From Bacteroidales bacterium UBA3289 (lineage in GTDB: Bacteria; Bacteroidota; Bacteroidia; Bacteroidales; UBA932), in assembly GCA_002361625.1 (NCBI GenBank), contig DETL01000032.1, forward strand, positions 74,601 through 84,355: a stretch of DNA of 9,755 bases, in the 5' to 3' direction. Numbering within the stretch: position 1 is the first letter of the stretch; each line of letters starts with the position of its first letter. Of this stretch, positions 1-6,894 are shown one piece after another. Position numbers and translations under genes: made by a program. The notes beneath the pieces were generated by a model. The model made no database searches. It was not told where the DNA came from and saw only the letters and a list, made by a program, of their open reading frames with translations.

Positions 1-1892
1 CCGGGCTTGTTGGCGAAGACGCAGGAGCCGAAGGAAGTGTTCTCCGCGGAGGCGCCGACGGCCTTGAGGGCGCAAGCGACATTCTCCGGGACACGGCCGG
101 CACGGCGCTCCAGATCCTGGGCCTGGATCCGCTTGGAAAGGCCCACATACTCCGGAACACGACGGCTGAGGGCGAACTCGGAGAGTTTCAGCGGGTTGGA
201 ACGGTAGCTGGAAGTCTCACCGGACGGGATGAGCTCGTCAGTGGTGGTCACCGGGTCATGGATGACGGCAGCCAGTTCCACAAGCATGTTCTCCTCCATC
301 GGGTACATCGTGGGCCAGTCCTTGATGTTCGGACCGTAGCGGAGCTCGACGGAGAGGTCGGCCTTGCCGTAACCGTTGTAGACACGGCTCTTGTAGATGC
401 GGTCGTCGAAGGTGTAAGGCTCGTGGGTATCCTCGTACTCGATGTCCGTCGCAGCGGTGATGACGCCGCCGTTCGCAGCCGTAGCGGCGATGGAACGGGC
501 GTCCATCAGGGACACGAGGGAAATCTGGCCCTGACCGGGCTTGGAGCCTTCGCGGTTCGGGAAGTTGCGGGTGGTGTGGCGGATGGAGAAGCCGTTGTTG
601 GCAGGGACGTCACCGGCGCCGAAGCAAGGGCCGCAGAAAGCGGGCTTGATCACAACACCCGCCTCGAGGAGTTCCTCGGCGATGTGGTTGCGGGTGGTCG
701 CAAGATACACCGGCGTGGACTGCGGGTAGCAGCTCATCGTAAAGTAATCGTTGCCGATGGACTTGCCCTTCAGGATCGTCGCAGCCTCGGAAAGGTTGTC
801 GTAGGTACCGCCGGAGCAACCGGCGATGAGGGCCTGGTCGGCGACGAGCTTGCCGTCCTTCACCTTGGAGACGAGATCGATCTGGATCTTGTCGCCGAAG
901 CGCTTGCGGGCGTCCTCCTCGATCCCCTTGAGGATCTCGACCGGATTGGCCTGGAGCTCATGGATGGTATAGGCGTGGGACGGGTGGAACGGAAGGGCGA
1001 TCATGCACTCCTGGGTGGACAGGTCGATGCGGATCATGCTGTCGTAGTACGCAACCTTGCCGGGCTTCAGTTCCTTATACGCCTCGGGACGCTCGTGGAG
1101 TTCGAAGTACTCCTTGACCGTCTCGTCGGTGATCCAGATGGAGCTGAGGCAGGTGGTCTCGGTGGTCATCACGTCGATGCCGTTGCGGAAGTCGATCGGG
1201 AGTTCCTTGACGCCGGGGCCGGCAAACTCGAGGACCTTGTTCTTCACGAAACCGCTCTCGAACACGGCCTTCACCAGGGAGATGGCGACATCGTGCGGGC
1301 CCACGCCGTGGCGCGGCTTGCCCTCCAGCCAAACGAGAACAACCTCGGGAGCGTTGATGTCCCAGGTGTTCTTGAGGAGCTGCTTCACCAGCTCGCCACC
1401 GCCTTCGCCGACACCCATGTTGCCCAGGGAGCCGTAACGGGTGTGGGAGTCGGAACCCAGGATCATGTTGCCGCAGGCCGTGAGGGCCTCACGGGCATAC
1501 TGGTGGATAACCGCCTGGTTCGCAGGAACATAGATACCGCCGTACTTCTTCGCGGCGGAGAGGCCGAACACGTGGTCGTCCTCATTGATGGTACCGCCCA
1601 CCGCGCACAGGGAGTTGTGGCAGTTGGTCATGGCATACGGAATCGGGAATTTCTCGAGACCGCTGGCGCGCGCCGTCTGGATGATACCCACATACGTGAT
1701 GTCGTGGGAGACCATCGCATCGAAACGGATACGCATTTTCTTGCCCTTGGCGCCATCGACGTCATGGGCACGGAGGATTCCGTAGGTGATGGTGTTTTCG
1801 CGGGACTCGTCCGGAGACGGCAGGCCTGTCGGGTCGGAAACGATCGTCTTCCCGTCCAGGAGGTACACACCGTGAGGAATCAGTTCTACCAT
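1..1892 (-). CDS. Aconitase-superfamily hydratase (YbhJ-like), C-terminal end outside the window
   Basis: The first 630 residues are present; the frame is open to the window edge, so the C-terminus is missing. Aconitase-family proteins bind a [4Fe-4S] cluster and isomerise or hydrate tricarboxylates. Visible marks are GSDSHT at about 146-151, a possible cluster cysteine C359 in AGCSGGTYDN, the pair C420/C423 in FCGPCFG, and RNFPNR at 442-447, which matches the substrate-binding arginine loop of aconitases. Cysteine spacing (61, then 3) is close to that of mitochondrial aconitase. The swivel-domain loop around 557-567 (SGETSSYRSN) lacks the usual GSSREH sequence, so this is not a standard TCA aconitase; the overall look recalls the E. 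coli YbhJ group. The ATG at 1892 is 28 bp after the citCG stop, with an A/T-rich leader and no Shine-Dalgarno. Codon use is strongly biased (arginine almost always CGT or CGC), suggesting high expression. The family is secure; the substrate is unknown. Confidence 0.85.
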   Translation of the reverse strand, partial: MVELIPHGVYLLDGKTIVSDPTGLPSPDESRENTITYGILRAHDVDGAKGKKMRIRFDAMVSHDITYVGIIQTARASGLEKFPIPYAMTNCHNSLCAVGGTINEDDHVFGLSAAKKYGGIYVPANQAVIHQYAREALTACGNMILGSDSHTRYGSLGNMGVGEGGGELVKQLLKNTWDINAPEVVLVWLEGKPRHGVGPHDVAISLVKAVFESGFVKNKVLEFAGPGVKELPIDFRNGIDVMTTETTCLSSIWITDETVKEYFELHERPEAYKELKPGKVAYYDSMIRIDLSTQECMIALPFHPSHAYTIHELQANPVEILKGIEEDARKRFGDKIQIDLVSKVKDGKLVADQALIAGCSGGTYDNLSEAATILKGKSIGNDYFTMSCYPQSTPVYLATTRNHIAEELLEAGVVIKPAFCGPCFGAGDVPANNGFSIRHTTRNFPNREGSKPGQGQISLVSLMDARSIAATAANGGVITAATDIEYEDTHEPYTFDDRIYKSRVYNGYGKADLSVELRYGPNIKDWPTMYPMEENMLVELAAVIHDPVTTTDELIPSGETSSYRSNPLKLSEFALSRRVPEYVGLSKRIQAQDLERRAGRVPENVACALKAVGASAENTSFGSCVFANKP

Positions 1893-1920
1893 AATGATTT
1901 TGGTTTAAGTAGTTAAAGTA

Positions 1921-3702
1921 TTAAGATAGTAGGGAGTCGATAAAAACCGTGAGCGCAAGCATGTCGGCGGCACCGCCGGGAGAGGCGCCTTCCGCGGCAT
2001 ACCTGTCACACAGTCCTTTCAATAAGGATTCTGTTTTTTCGTTATCAATTCCATGGGCAATCACGCCGAAAACGTCCGAGGCCTCGCCTCGAAGCTGCAC
2101 GGAGCGCTCATACCCCACCCGGTGGATGAGGCAGGTATCGTCCAGGGATGCAATCAAATAAACCAGCGTTTTCTGGAGGGCGTAGGGCTGCTTCCGGATG
2201 CCATGATAATAAGGCTGCCAATCTGCCAGCAAATCCTTGTAGCCATCCAGCGCCATAGCCCGGGCTCCTTTCACGCCGTATTTCTGTACGGCAGCCTCGC
2301 CGTGCGAGAGTGCCGTCGAATGTAACTTATTGTCTGCAGGCGAATTATCTAAAAGTACCCGGGCAGTTTGTGCCAAGTACTTTTGCATATCAAGCTGATT
2401 GCCAGCGAATTCCATTCGACGCCCGAAAACGGAAACAGCCAGGCCGAGCGCGAAGATGGCCCCGCGATGCCCATTGACCCCGCCGGTAGCGGCCAACATG
2501 GCCTTCTCGGCGTCGATGCCGAGCTGCCGGAGTTCATCGGCACTGCCGGCCAAGGCCATCCGGGAGAAATAGGGGCGGATCGCGGCGATGCTTCTCCGCA
2601 TCAGCGCATAGTCCATATCCCCGTGGGCCCCGTTGGAATCCGGGCCGACGAGTCCGGGCTTCAGCGGCGCATCCAGTTCCATCCGGAGCGCCCGCTCCGC
2701 CAGATCGGCCATCAAATAGGGCCAGGTCGATGCCGGCGTCAGGGCTTTGGCAGCGGAGAAGCTGCCCTCGTCCAGCCGTTCACGGACCCGGGAAGCCGTC
2801 ACGAAACGGTCATCCGAAGATTTCAGACGCTCGATTTCGACGACCTGCACGCCGAAGGAAGGCAGGATTTCCTTCATCAAGGCATTGTAGCGGGCCGTCA
2901 TGGGATCGGCAGGTTCGCTGCCGACAAAACGGACGGAGGCGCCCAGCGCCGGAGCGATATGCCGTCCGAAAAGGTCCAGGTCCAGGCGCATCTGTGTCTC
3001 GGACGCGTCGGACAAGTCTTTCAAGAAATAAGTAGGAAAAGTAGCGGACGAAATCTGATAGTCCGAACCTTCAAGGATATCGGCCAGGCCTTCACAGCCG
3101 CGGCGGATCATTTCCAGGCGCTCCCCGTACGGGAAACGGGAAGCATCTTCCTTCACTGGGATGACAACGAGATTCCTTCGCCCCTCCGGGGCTCGAAATG
3201 ACATGGAAGCCTGCTCGACGAGATACCGGTGTCCCAGCGTGAAAGGATTGGCATTCATCACGATGACGCCGTCGGCGTGATGACCTCGCAAGTATTGGCA
3301 ATAGTCTTCCAATCCCCGTCCGTTTTCCATCAGGATGGCCTTCGGGGCCTCGGCCAGGAGACGGAAGCCCAGGCTTTCGAAAACGGAACGGTTACCGGGT
3401 TTAGTGAAAACCTTGACATTGGTATGGCCCCGTTCGGCAGCTATCGAAATCAGGCGGGAGATCAGCGGGACGGAAAGGCCGGCGGAGCGGGCGCTTTCCG
3501 AGACGGCGATGCATTTGATGATGTCCCGGCGGAGACCGCCGCCGGCGAGGATATCCCCTTCGTCGTCCAGGACCGCCAGATACAAATCAACTTCCTCAAG
3601 TCTGAGAGCATTTCTCACGAGGAAGTTTTCCACCTTCCGGCGGATGGATGGAACGCTCAAGGGCAGTTCCTGTATGTCGATTCTATCAAATGGTTCCATC
3701 AT
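1921..3702 (-). CDS. citCG: CitC-CitG fusion: citrate lyase ligase plus triphosphoribosyl-dephospho-CoA synthase
   Basis: A 593-residue fusion of two citrate lyase maturation enzymes. Residues about 1-130 form a GNAT-like domain, as in the N-terminus of CitC. Residues about 143-335 are the nucleotidylyltransferase-type ligase domain, with NANPFTLGH (150-158) and FVTASRVRERL (300-310). CitC uses ATP and acetate to acetylate the thiol of the prosthetic group on CitD. Residues about 338-593 are a CitG domain with KPGLVGPDSNG (349-358), HGDMDY (360-365), ATGGVNGHRG (405-414) and SPGGAADMLALTVF (574-587). CitG joins ATP and dephospho-CoA to make the prosthetic group precursor. E. coli has separate CitC (about 352 aa) and CitG (about 292 aa), so the length here fits a head-to-tail fusion with no linker. 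Two ATGs sit in tandem at the start; either could be used. It lies 88 bp after citX, with its own candidate promoter. Codon use is more mixed (AGA, ATA, TTG, CGG) than in citE, citF or the hydratase. Confidence 0.93.
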   Translation of the reverse strand: MMEPFDRIDIQELPLSVPSIRRKVENFLVRNALRLEEVDLYLAVLDDEGDILAGGGLRRDIIKCIAVSESARSAGLSVPLISRLISIAAERGHTNVKVFTKPGNRSVFESLGFRLLAEAPKAILMENGRGLEDYCQYLRGHHADGVIVMNANPFTLGHRYLVEQASMSFRAPEGRRNLVVIPVKEDASRFPYGERLEMIRRGCEGLADILEGSDYQISSATFPTYFLKDLSDASETQMRLDLDLFGRHIAPALGASVRFVGSEPADPMTARYNALMKEILPSFGVQVVEIERLKSSDDRFVTASRVRERLDEGSFSAAKALTPASTWPYLMADLAERALRMELDAPLKPGLVGPDSNGAHGDMDYALMRRSIAAIRPYFSRMALAGSADELRQLGIDAEKAMLAATGGVNGHRGAIFALGLAVSVFGRRMEFAGNQLDMQKYLAQTARVLLDNSPADNKLHSTALSHGEAAVQKYGVKGARAMALDGYKDLLADWQPYYHGIRKQPYALQKTLVYLIASLDDTCLIHRVGYERSVQLRGEASDVFGVIAHGIDNEKTESLLKGLCDRYAAEGASPGGAADMLALTVFIDSLLS

Positions 3703-3752
3703 CCTGCAGGCTTTCCAATACTCCCGGTTCCACCTCAGATTGATTAACGACG

Positions 3753-3783
3753 CGAAGGTAGCGATTTAAAACCGATTTCCCAA
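3753..3783 (-). promoter_or_regulatory. Candidate Bacteroidota-type promoter for citCG
   Basis: In the 88-bp gap between citX and citCG the minus strand reads TTG (3783-3781), a 20-bp spacer, then TACCTTCG (3760-3753), one mismatch from the TAnnTTTG -7 consensus. The predicted start of transcription would be roughly 45 nt before the citCG start codon. This is the only gap in the cit cluster large enough for an internal promoter. It may let the maturation enzyme and hydratase be made separately from citDEFX. Confidence 0.4.
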
Positions 3784-3790
3784 CGTTTCC

Positions 3791-4300
3791 TTACGGATTT
3801 GCATCGATTCCGATGATTTTGTCAATAGTTTGGACGATTTCACCAATGGAATGCAACCGGGCCCGCATGCATTCCCGGGCAGGGCGGTCACAGACCAGGC
3901 AGCGGCGGGGCGGCTCCCCCACCCGGTCACGGCTCACCGGGGCGACGGAATCCCCCGACGGCTCCAGGACATCCAGGTCCATGAGCCGTCCGAAAGGATG
4001 GTCGTTCTCGATGCCGCAGCAGACTTTCTTGACATCCAGCAAGTCCCCCTCTACGATAAAGTAGCCCTCATATCCGGTCTCCAGGTCATGAAGCTCCTCA
4101 TAGACCGGAGTAAACGCATGGCGGACTGCTTCCACGCCCGCGTGCGCCACTTTCAGCGAACGGGCGTCCCGTTTCACGGGGCCGGGCAGGACGACCGTCA
4201 GACAAATCAGCTGACGCCCCGGAAAGCGGCGCGTCAGCTGAATCTGACGGAGTTGCCGTGCATCACGGCTCTCCAGAAGTTGTGCAAGGGTGATTTCCAC
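3791..4300 (-). CDS. citX: CitX, apo-citrate lyase phosphoribosyl-dephospho-CoA transferase
   Basis: A protein of 169 residues (E. coli CitX is about 183) that transfers the phosphoribosyl-dephospho-CoA group from the CitG product onto the serine of CitD, turning apo-citrate lyase into the holo form. The sequence shows the CitX motif GRLMDLDV at 104-111 and the C-terminal cysteine cluster RRCLVCDRPARECMR at 132-146 followed by H150. The likely start is a GTG nine bases after the citF stop; the same frame closes just upstream and no in-frame ATG is available there, so GTG is the best choice. Tight spacing implies translation linked to citF. It is a separate gene here, unlike the CitX-CitG fusions known in some other bacteria such as Haemophilus. 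Confidence 0.92.
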   Translation of the reverse strand: MEITLAQLLESRDARQLRQIQLTRRFPGRQLICLTVVLPGPVKRDARSLKVAHAGVEAVRHAFTPVYEELHDLETGYEGYFIVEGDLLDVKKVCCGIENDHPFGRLMDLDVLEPSGDSVAPVSRDRVGEPPRRCLVCDRPARECMRARLHSIGEIVQTIDKIIGIDANP

Positions 4301-4309
4301 CGGAAGGGA

Positions 4310-5731
4310 TCAGTCGACGATGTTGCGGATCTCGTCCAGGACCTTGCCATGGCGGTCCATCACGATACCGACGACCTTGTCTCCGAACGGCAGAGCGTCG
4401 GGCTCGCCGATGATGCTGCGAGCCTTGGCGGCAAGCTCATGGATATCGACGACCTTGAGGCCGGCGGCCTTCAGGCGCTCGGCGATCTCCGGGCGGGCCG
4501 GATTGACGGCGATGCCATACTCGGTGACGACCACATCGACCCCCTTGCCGGGAGTGATGAGGGTCGTAACCTTCGGGACCACGCAAGGGATGCGGCCGCG
4601 CAGGAGCGGGCACACGATGATGGAGAGGGCGCTGTCTTCGGCCGTATCCGGATGGCCGCCGATGGCGCCGCGGATGATACCGTCGGAGCCCACGAGCACA
4701 TTGACATTGAAGTTCACATCCACCTCCAGGGCGGACAGGATCACGATGTCCAGGGCATGGACGGCGGAACCCACATGGTCCGCGCTGGCATACTCCACGG
4801 CGGAGACCTCCTGGTGGAGCTGGTCCTTGGCGATGGATTCGGCCGCGACCTTGTCGAAGGACTGGACGTCGATGAGCCGGCCGATCAGGCCTTCCTCATG
4901 AAGCTTCACCATATGGGCGGTGATGCCGCCGAGGGCGAAGGAAGCGTGGATCCCCTTCTCGATCATGCTCTCGCGGATGTACTTGACGGCCGCCAGGGAG
5001 GCGCCGCCGGTACCGGTCTGGATGCTGAATCCTTCCTTGAAATAACCGCTGTTGATGATGACCTTGGCAGCCTGCTTCGCGAGCAGGATGTCGCGCGGGT
5101 TCTTGCTGTCGCGGATGGCGCCGGAGGAAATCTTGGAGCTGTCGCCCACGGAATCCACGACCACCACGGACTCCACGTCGCAGGCGGAAATGGACTTGGG
5201 GACGTTCGGGTAAGCCACGAGGTCGTCGGTCAGGATAACCACATGGTCCGCATACTTGGCATCCGGAAGGGCATATCCGAGGGAGCCGCAGATGGACTTC
5301 GCATTCTCGGAGCGCGGGCAGCCGGAGGCGTTGCCGAGTTCGTCGCAGGAAGAGGCGCCGAGGAAGGCGACGTCGATATGGAGTTCACCGGAAGCGATAG
5401 CGCTGCCGCGGCCGCCGTGGGAGCGGAACACGACCGGCTCCTTCAGGAGGCCGTGGGAAATCTCGTTCGCCAGTTCACCGCGGAGACCGGACGTGGAAAT
5501 CTTCGTGATGACGCCGTTCTTGATATGGTCGATGAGCGGGGCGTGCACGTCGGACAGGCTGGATGCAGCCAGGTGCAGGTTCTTGAAGCCCATTTCGGCG
5601 AGTTTCGCGACCACGAGGTTCACGACCTTGTCGCCGCCGCGGAAATGATGATGGAAAGAAATGGTCATCCCGTCCTTCAGGCCGGACTTCACGATGGCTT
5701 CTTCGAGGGTAACTACTTTCGTATGTCTCAT
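4310..5731 (-). CDS. citF: Citrate lyase alpha subunit (citrate:acetyl-ACP transferase)
   Basis: A 473-residue CitF, somewhat shorter than the roughly 510 residues of E. coli, mostly at the N-terminus. CitF exchanges the acetyl group on holo-CitD for citrate, giving citryl-ACP and acetate. It belongs to a CoA-transferase-type fold. Recognisable stretches are SFHHHFRGGDKVVN (25-38), FRSHGGRGSAIASGE (102-116), FLGASSCDELGNASG (123-137), the glycine-rich IQTGTGGASLAAV (237-249) and TEYGIAVNP (403-411). The ATG overlaps the citE stop as ATGA, the usual sign of coupled translation of the two catalytic subunits. Codon use is strongly biased to C- and G-ending codons, which also leaves a long open antisense frame. 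Confidence 0.96.
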   Translation of the reverse strand: MRHTKVVTLEEAIVKSGLKDGMTISFHHHFRGGDKVVNLVVAKLAEMGFKNLHLAASSLSDVHAPLIDHIKNGVITKISTSGLRGELANEISHGLLKEPVVFRSHGGRGSAIASGELHIDVAFLGASSCDELGNASGCPRSENAKSICGSLGYALPDAKYADHVVILTDDLVAYPNVPKSISACDVESVVVVDSVGDSSKISSGAIRDSKNPRDILLAKQAAKVIINSGYFKEGFSIQTGTGGASLAAVKYIRESMIEKGIHASFALGGITAHMVKLHEEGLIGRLIDVQSFDKVAAESIAKDQLHQEVSAVEYASADHVGSAVHALDIVILSALEVDVNFNVNVLVGSDGIIRGAIGGHPDTAEDSALSIIVCPLLRGRIPCVVPKVTTLITPGKGVDVVVTEYGIAVNPARPEIAERLKAAGLKVVDIHELAAKARSIIGEPDALPFGDKVVGIVMDRHGKVLDEIRNIVD

Positions 5732-6618
5732 AATGCTTCCTCCTTGTCTAAGATACCGGATGCGATGGCGAGGGCGACGGTGCGCTCGGCACGGATGACG
5801 ACCGGGCGGTCCACCATCTTGCCGTTCACGGCGATGACGCCGGAACCCTTGGCCTGGGCCTCCTTGATGGCGGCGATGATGCGGAGCGCCTTGTCGATGT
5901 CCTTCTGGGACGGGGCGAAGACCTCGTTCACGACCTCGATCTGGCGCGGGTTGATGATGGACTTTCCGTCGAAGCCGAGGGTCTTGATGAGCTCGACCTC
6001 CTTCCGGAAGGTTTCCATGTCGTCCAGGTTGGAGTACACCGTGTCGAAGCAGGCGATGCCGGCGGCACGGGCGGCCACGACGATGCTCTCACGGGCGAGC
6101 AGGAGCTCCGCTCCGCCCGGGGTGCGCTGCGTCTTGAGGTTCGCGGAATAGTCCTCGGCACCGAGGGCGATACCCATCATCCGCTTGGAAGCGGTAGCGA
6201 TCTCATAGGCATTCACCACGCCCAGGGCGCTCTCGATGGCGGCCATGATCAGGGTACGGCCCACACAGCCGAGTTCGGTTTCCACCTTGATGATCTCCGC
6301 TTCCAGCTCGCGGACCTCATCGGCCGTTTCGGTCTTGGGCATCCGGATGACATCGACGCCCGCCTTGACGACGGCCTCGACGTCCTTTTTGCCGTAAGGG
6401 GTGTTCAGGGGGTTGATGCGGACCACCATCTCGGTACCACCGAAGTCGATGGACTTCAGGGCGTTATGAACGAGCAAACGGGCGGCGTCCTTCTCCGCCA
6501 TGGTCACGGAGTCCTCGAGGTCCAGCATGATGGAGTCGGGGCCGTAGATATGGGCATCGGCCATCATTCCCGGATTGTTGCCGGGAACGAACATCATCGT
6601 CCTTCTCAGTCTTTCCAT
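5728..6618 (-). CDS. citE: Citrate lyase beta subunit (citryl-ACP lyase)
   Basis: A 296-residue CitE, close to the usual family length. It cleaves citryl-ACP into oxaloacetate and acetyl-ACP in the cytoplasm. The TIM-barrel features are easy to see: RRTMMFVPGNNPGM (5-18), MLDLEDSV (31-38), VVRINP with R67 (65-70), IRMPKTETADEV (91-102), MAAIES with E129 (125-130), GIALGAEDY with D156 (149-157) and GFDGKSIINPRQI (215-227). The conserved Arg, Glu and Asp of this HpcH/HpaI-like family, which hold Mg2+ and substrate, are all present. The start codon lies inside the end of citD (13-bp overlap) and the stop overlaps the citF start by 4 bp, so D, E and F should be co-translated. Confidence 0.97.
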   Translation of the reverse strand: MERLRRTMMFVPGNNPGMMADAHIYGPDSIMLDLEDSVTMAEKDAARLLVHNALKSIDFGGTEMVVRINPLNTPYGKKDVEAVVKAGVDVIRMPKTETADEVRELEAEIIKVETELGCVGRTLIMAAIESALGVVNAYEIATASKRMMGIALGAEDYSANLKTQRTPGGAELLLARESIVVAARAAGIACFDTVYSNLDDMETFRKEVELIKTLGFDGKSIINPRQIEVVNEVFAPSQKDIDKALRIIAAIKEAQAKGSGVIAVNGKMVDRPVVIRAERTVALAIASGILDKEEAL

Positions 6619-6881
6619 ACGTCTTTACCGGTTGCGCGGACAGCGGCCGCAGTTACACGTGCGCGGATGGTGCAGTCGAGGGCACCCTTATCCGTTGCTT
6701 TCACACTGGCATTGTCAATGCCAAGTCCCTGAAGGGTTTCAGTGATGACCGCCTTGATCTGCCGGCCGAACTGGGCGGCGACAGAACTCTGCAGGTCCAC
6801 TTGCAGGCCTTCACCCGGGGCGATCTGGATCATGATGTCCCCAGACTCCAGGGTGCCGGCCACAGCGTTTTTGATTTCCAT
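6606..6881 (-). CDS. citD: Citrate lyase gamma subunit (acyl carrier protein)
   Basis: A small 91-residue protein (E. coli about 98) that carries the phosphoribosyl-dephospho-CoA arm of citrate lyase. The modification motif AGTLESGD is at 8-15, with S13 aligning to Ser14 of the enterobacterial protein, the known attachment serine. DKGALDCTIRARV at 64-76 is the second conserved block of the family. It starts 13 bp after the DUF4301 stop and overlaps citE by 13 bp. The short spacing to the gene before it and the lack of an evident promoter suggest that citrate lyase transcripts come from upstream, possibly from the pdxB promoter. Confidence 0.96.
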   Translation of the reverse strand: MEIKNAVAGTLESGDIMIQIAPGEGLQVDLQSSVAAQFGRQIKAVITETLQGLGIDNASVKATDKGALDCTIRARVTAAAVRATGKDVWKD

Positions 6882-6894
6882 ACTATATTAAGGT

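Noticed and set aside
258..1916. A 552-codon open frame on the plus strand, antisense to the hydratase
   Set aside because: Same cause: it mirrors the strongly biased hydratase gene, and the protein shows no known motif.
1893..1920. Possible promoter before the hydratase (TACTTTAA/TACTTAAA-like sequences)
   Set aside because: Neither ends in TTTG and no -33 partner was seen; the gap is only 28 bp, so read-through from citCG is more likely.
2368..3201. A 277-codon plus-strand frame within citCG
   Set aside because: It is antisense to the CitC and CitG domains, whose motifs are intact, and has no domain signature.
3830..6151. A 773-codon open frame on the plus strand, antisense to citX, citF and citE
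   Set aside because: It lies opposite genes with clear family matches, and its sequence is rich in Asp, Gly, His and Val with no recognisable domain. GC-biased codon use on the coding strand rarely produces antisense stops, so such frames are expected.
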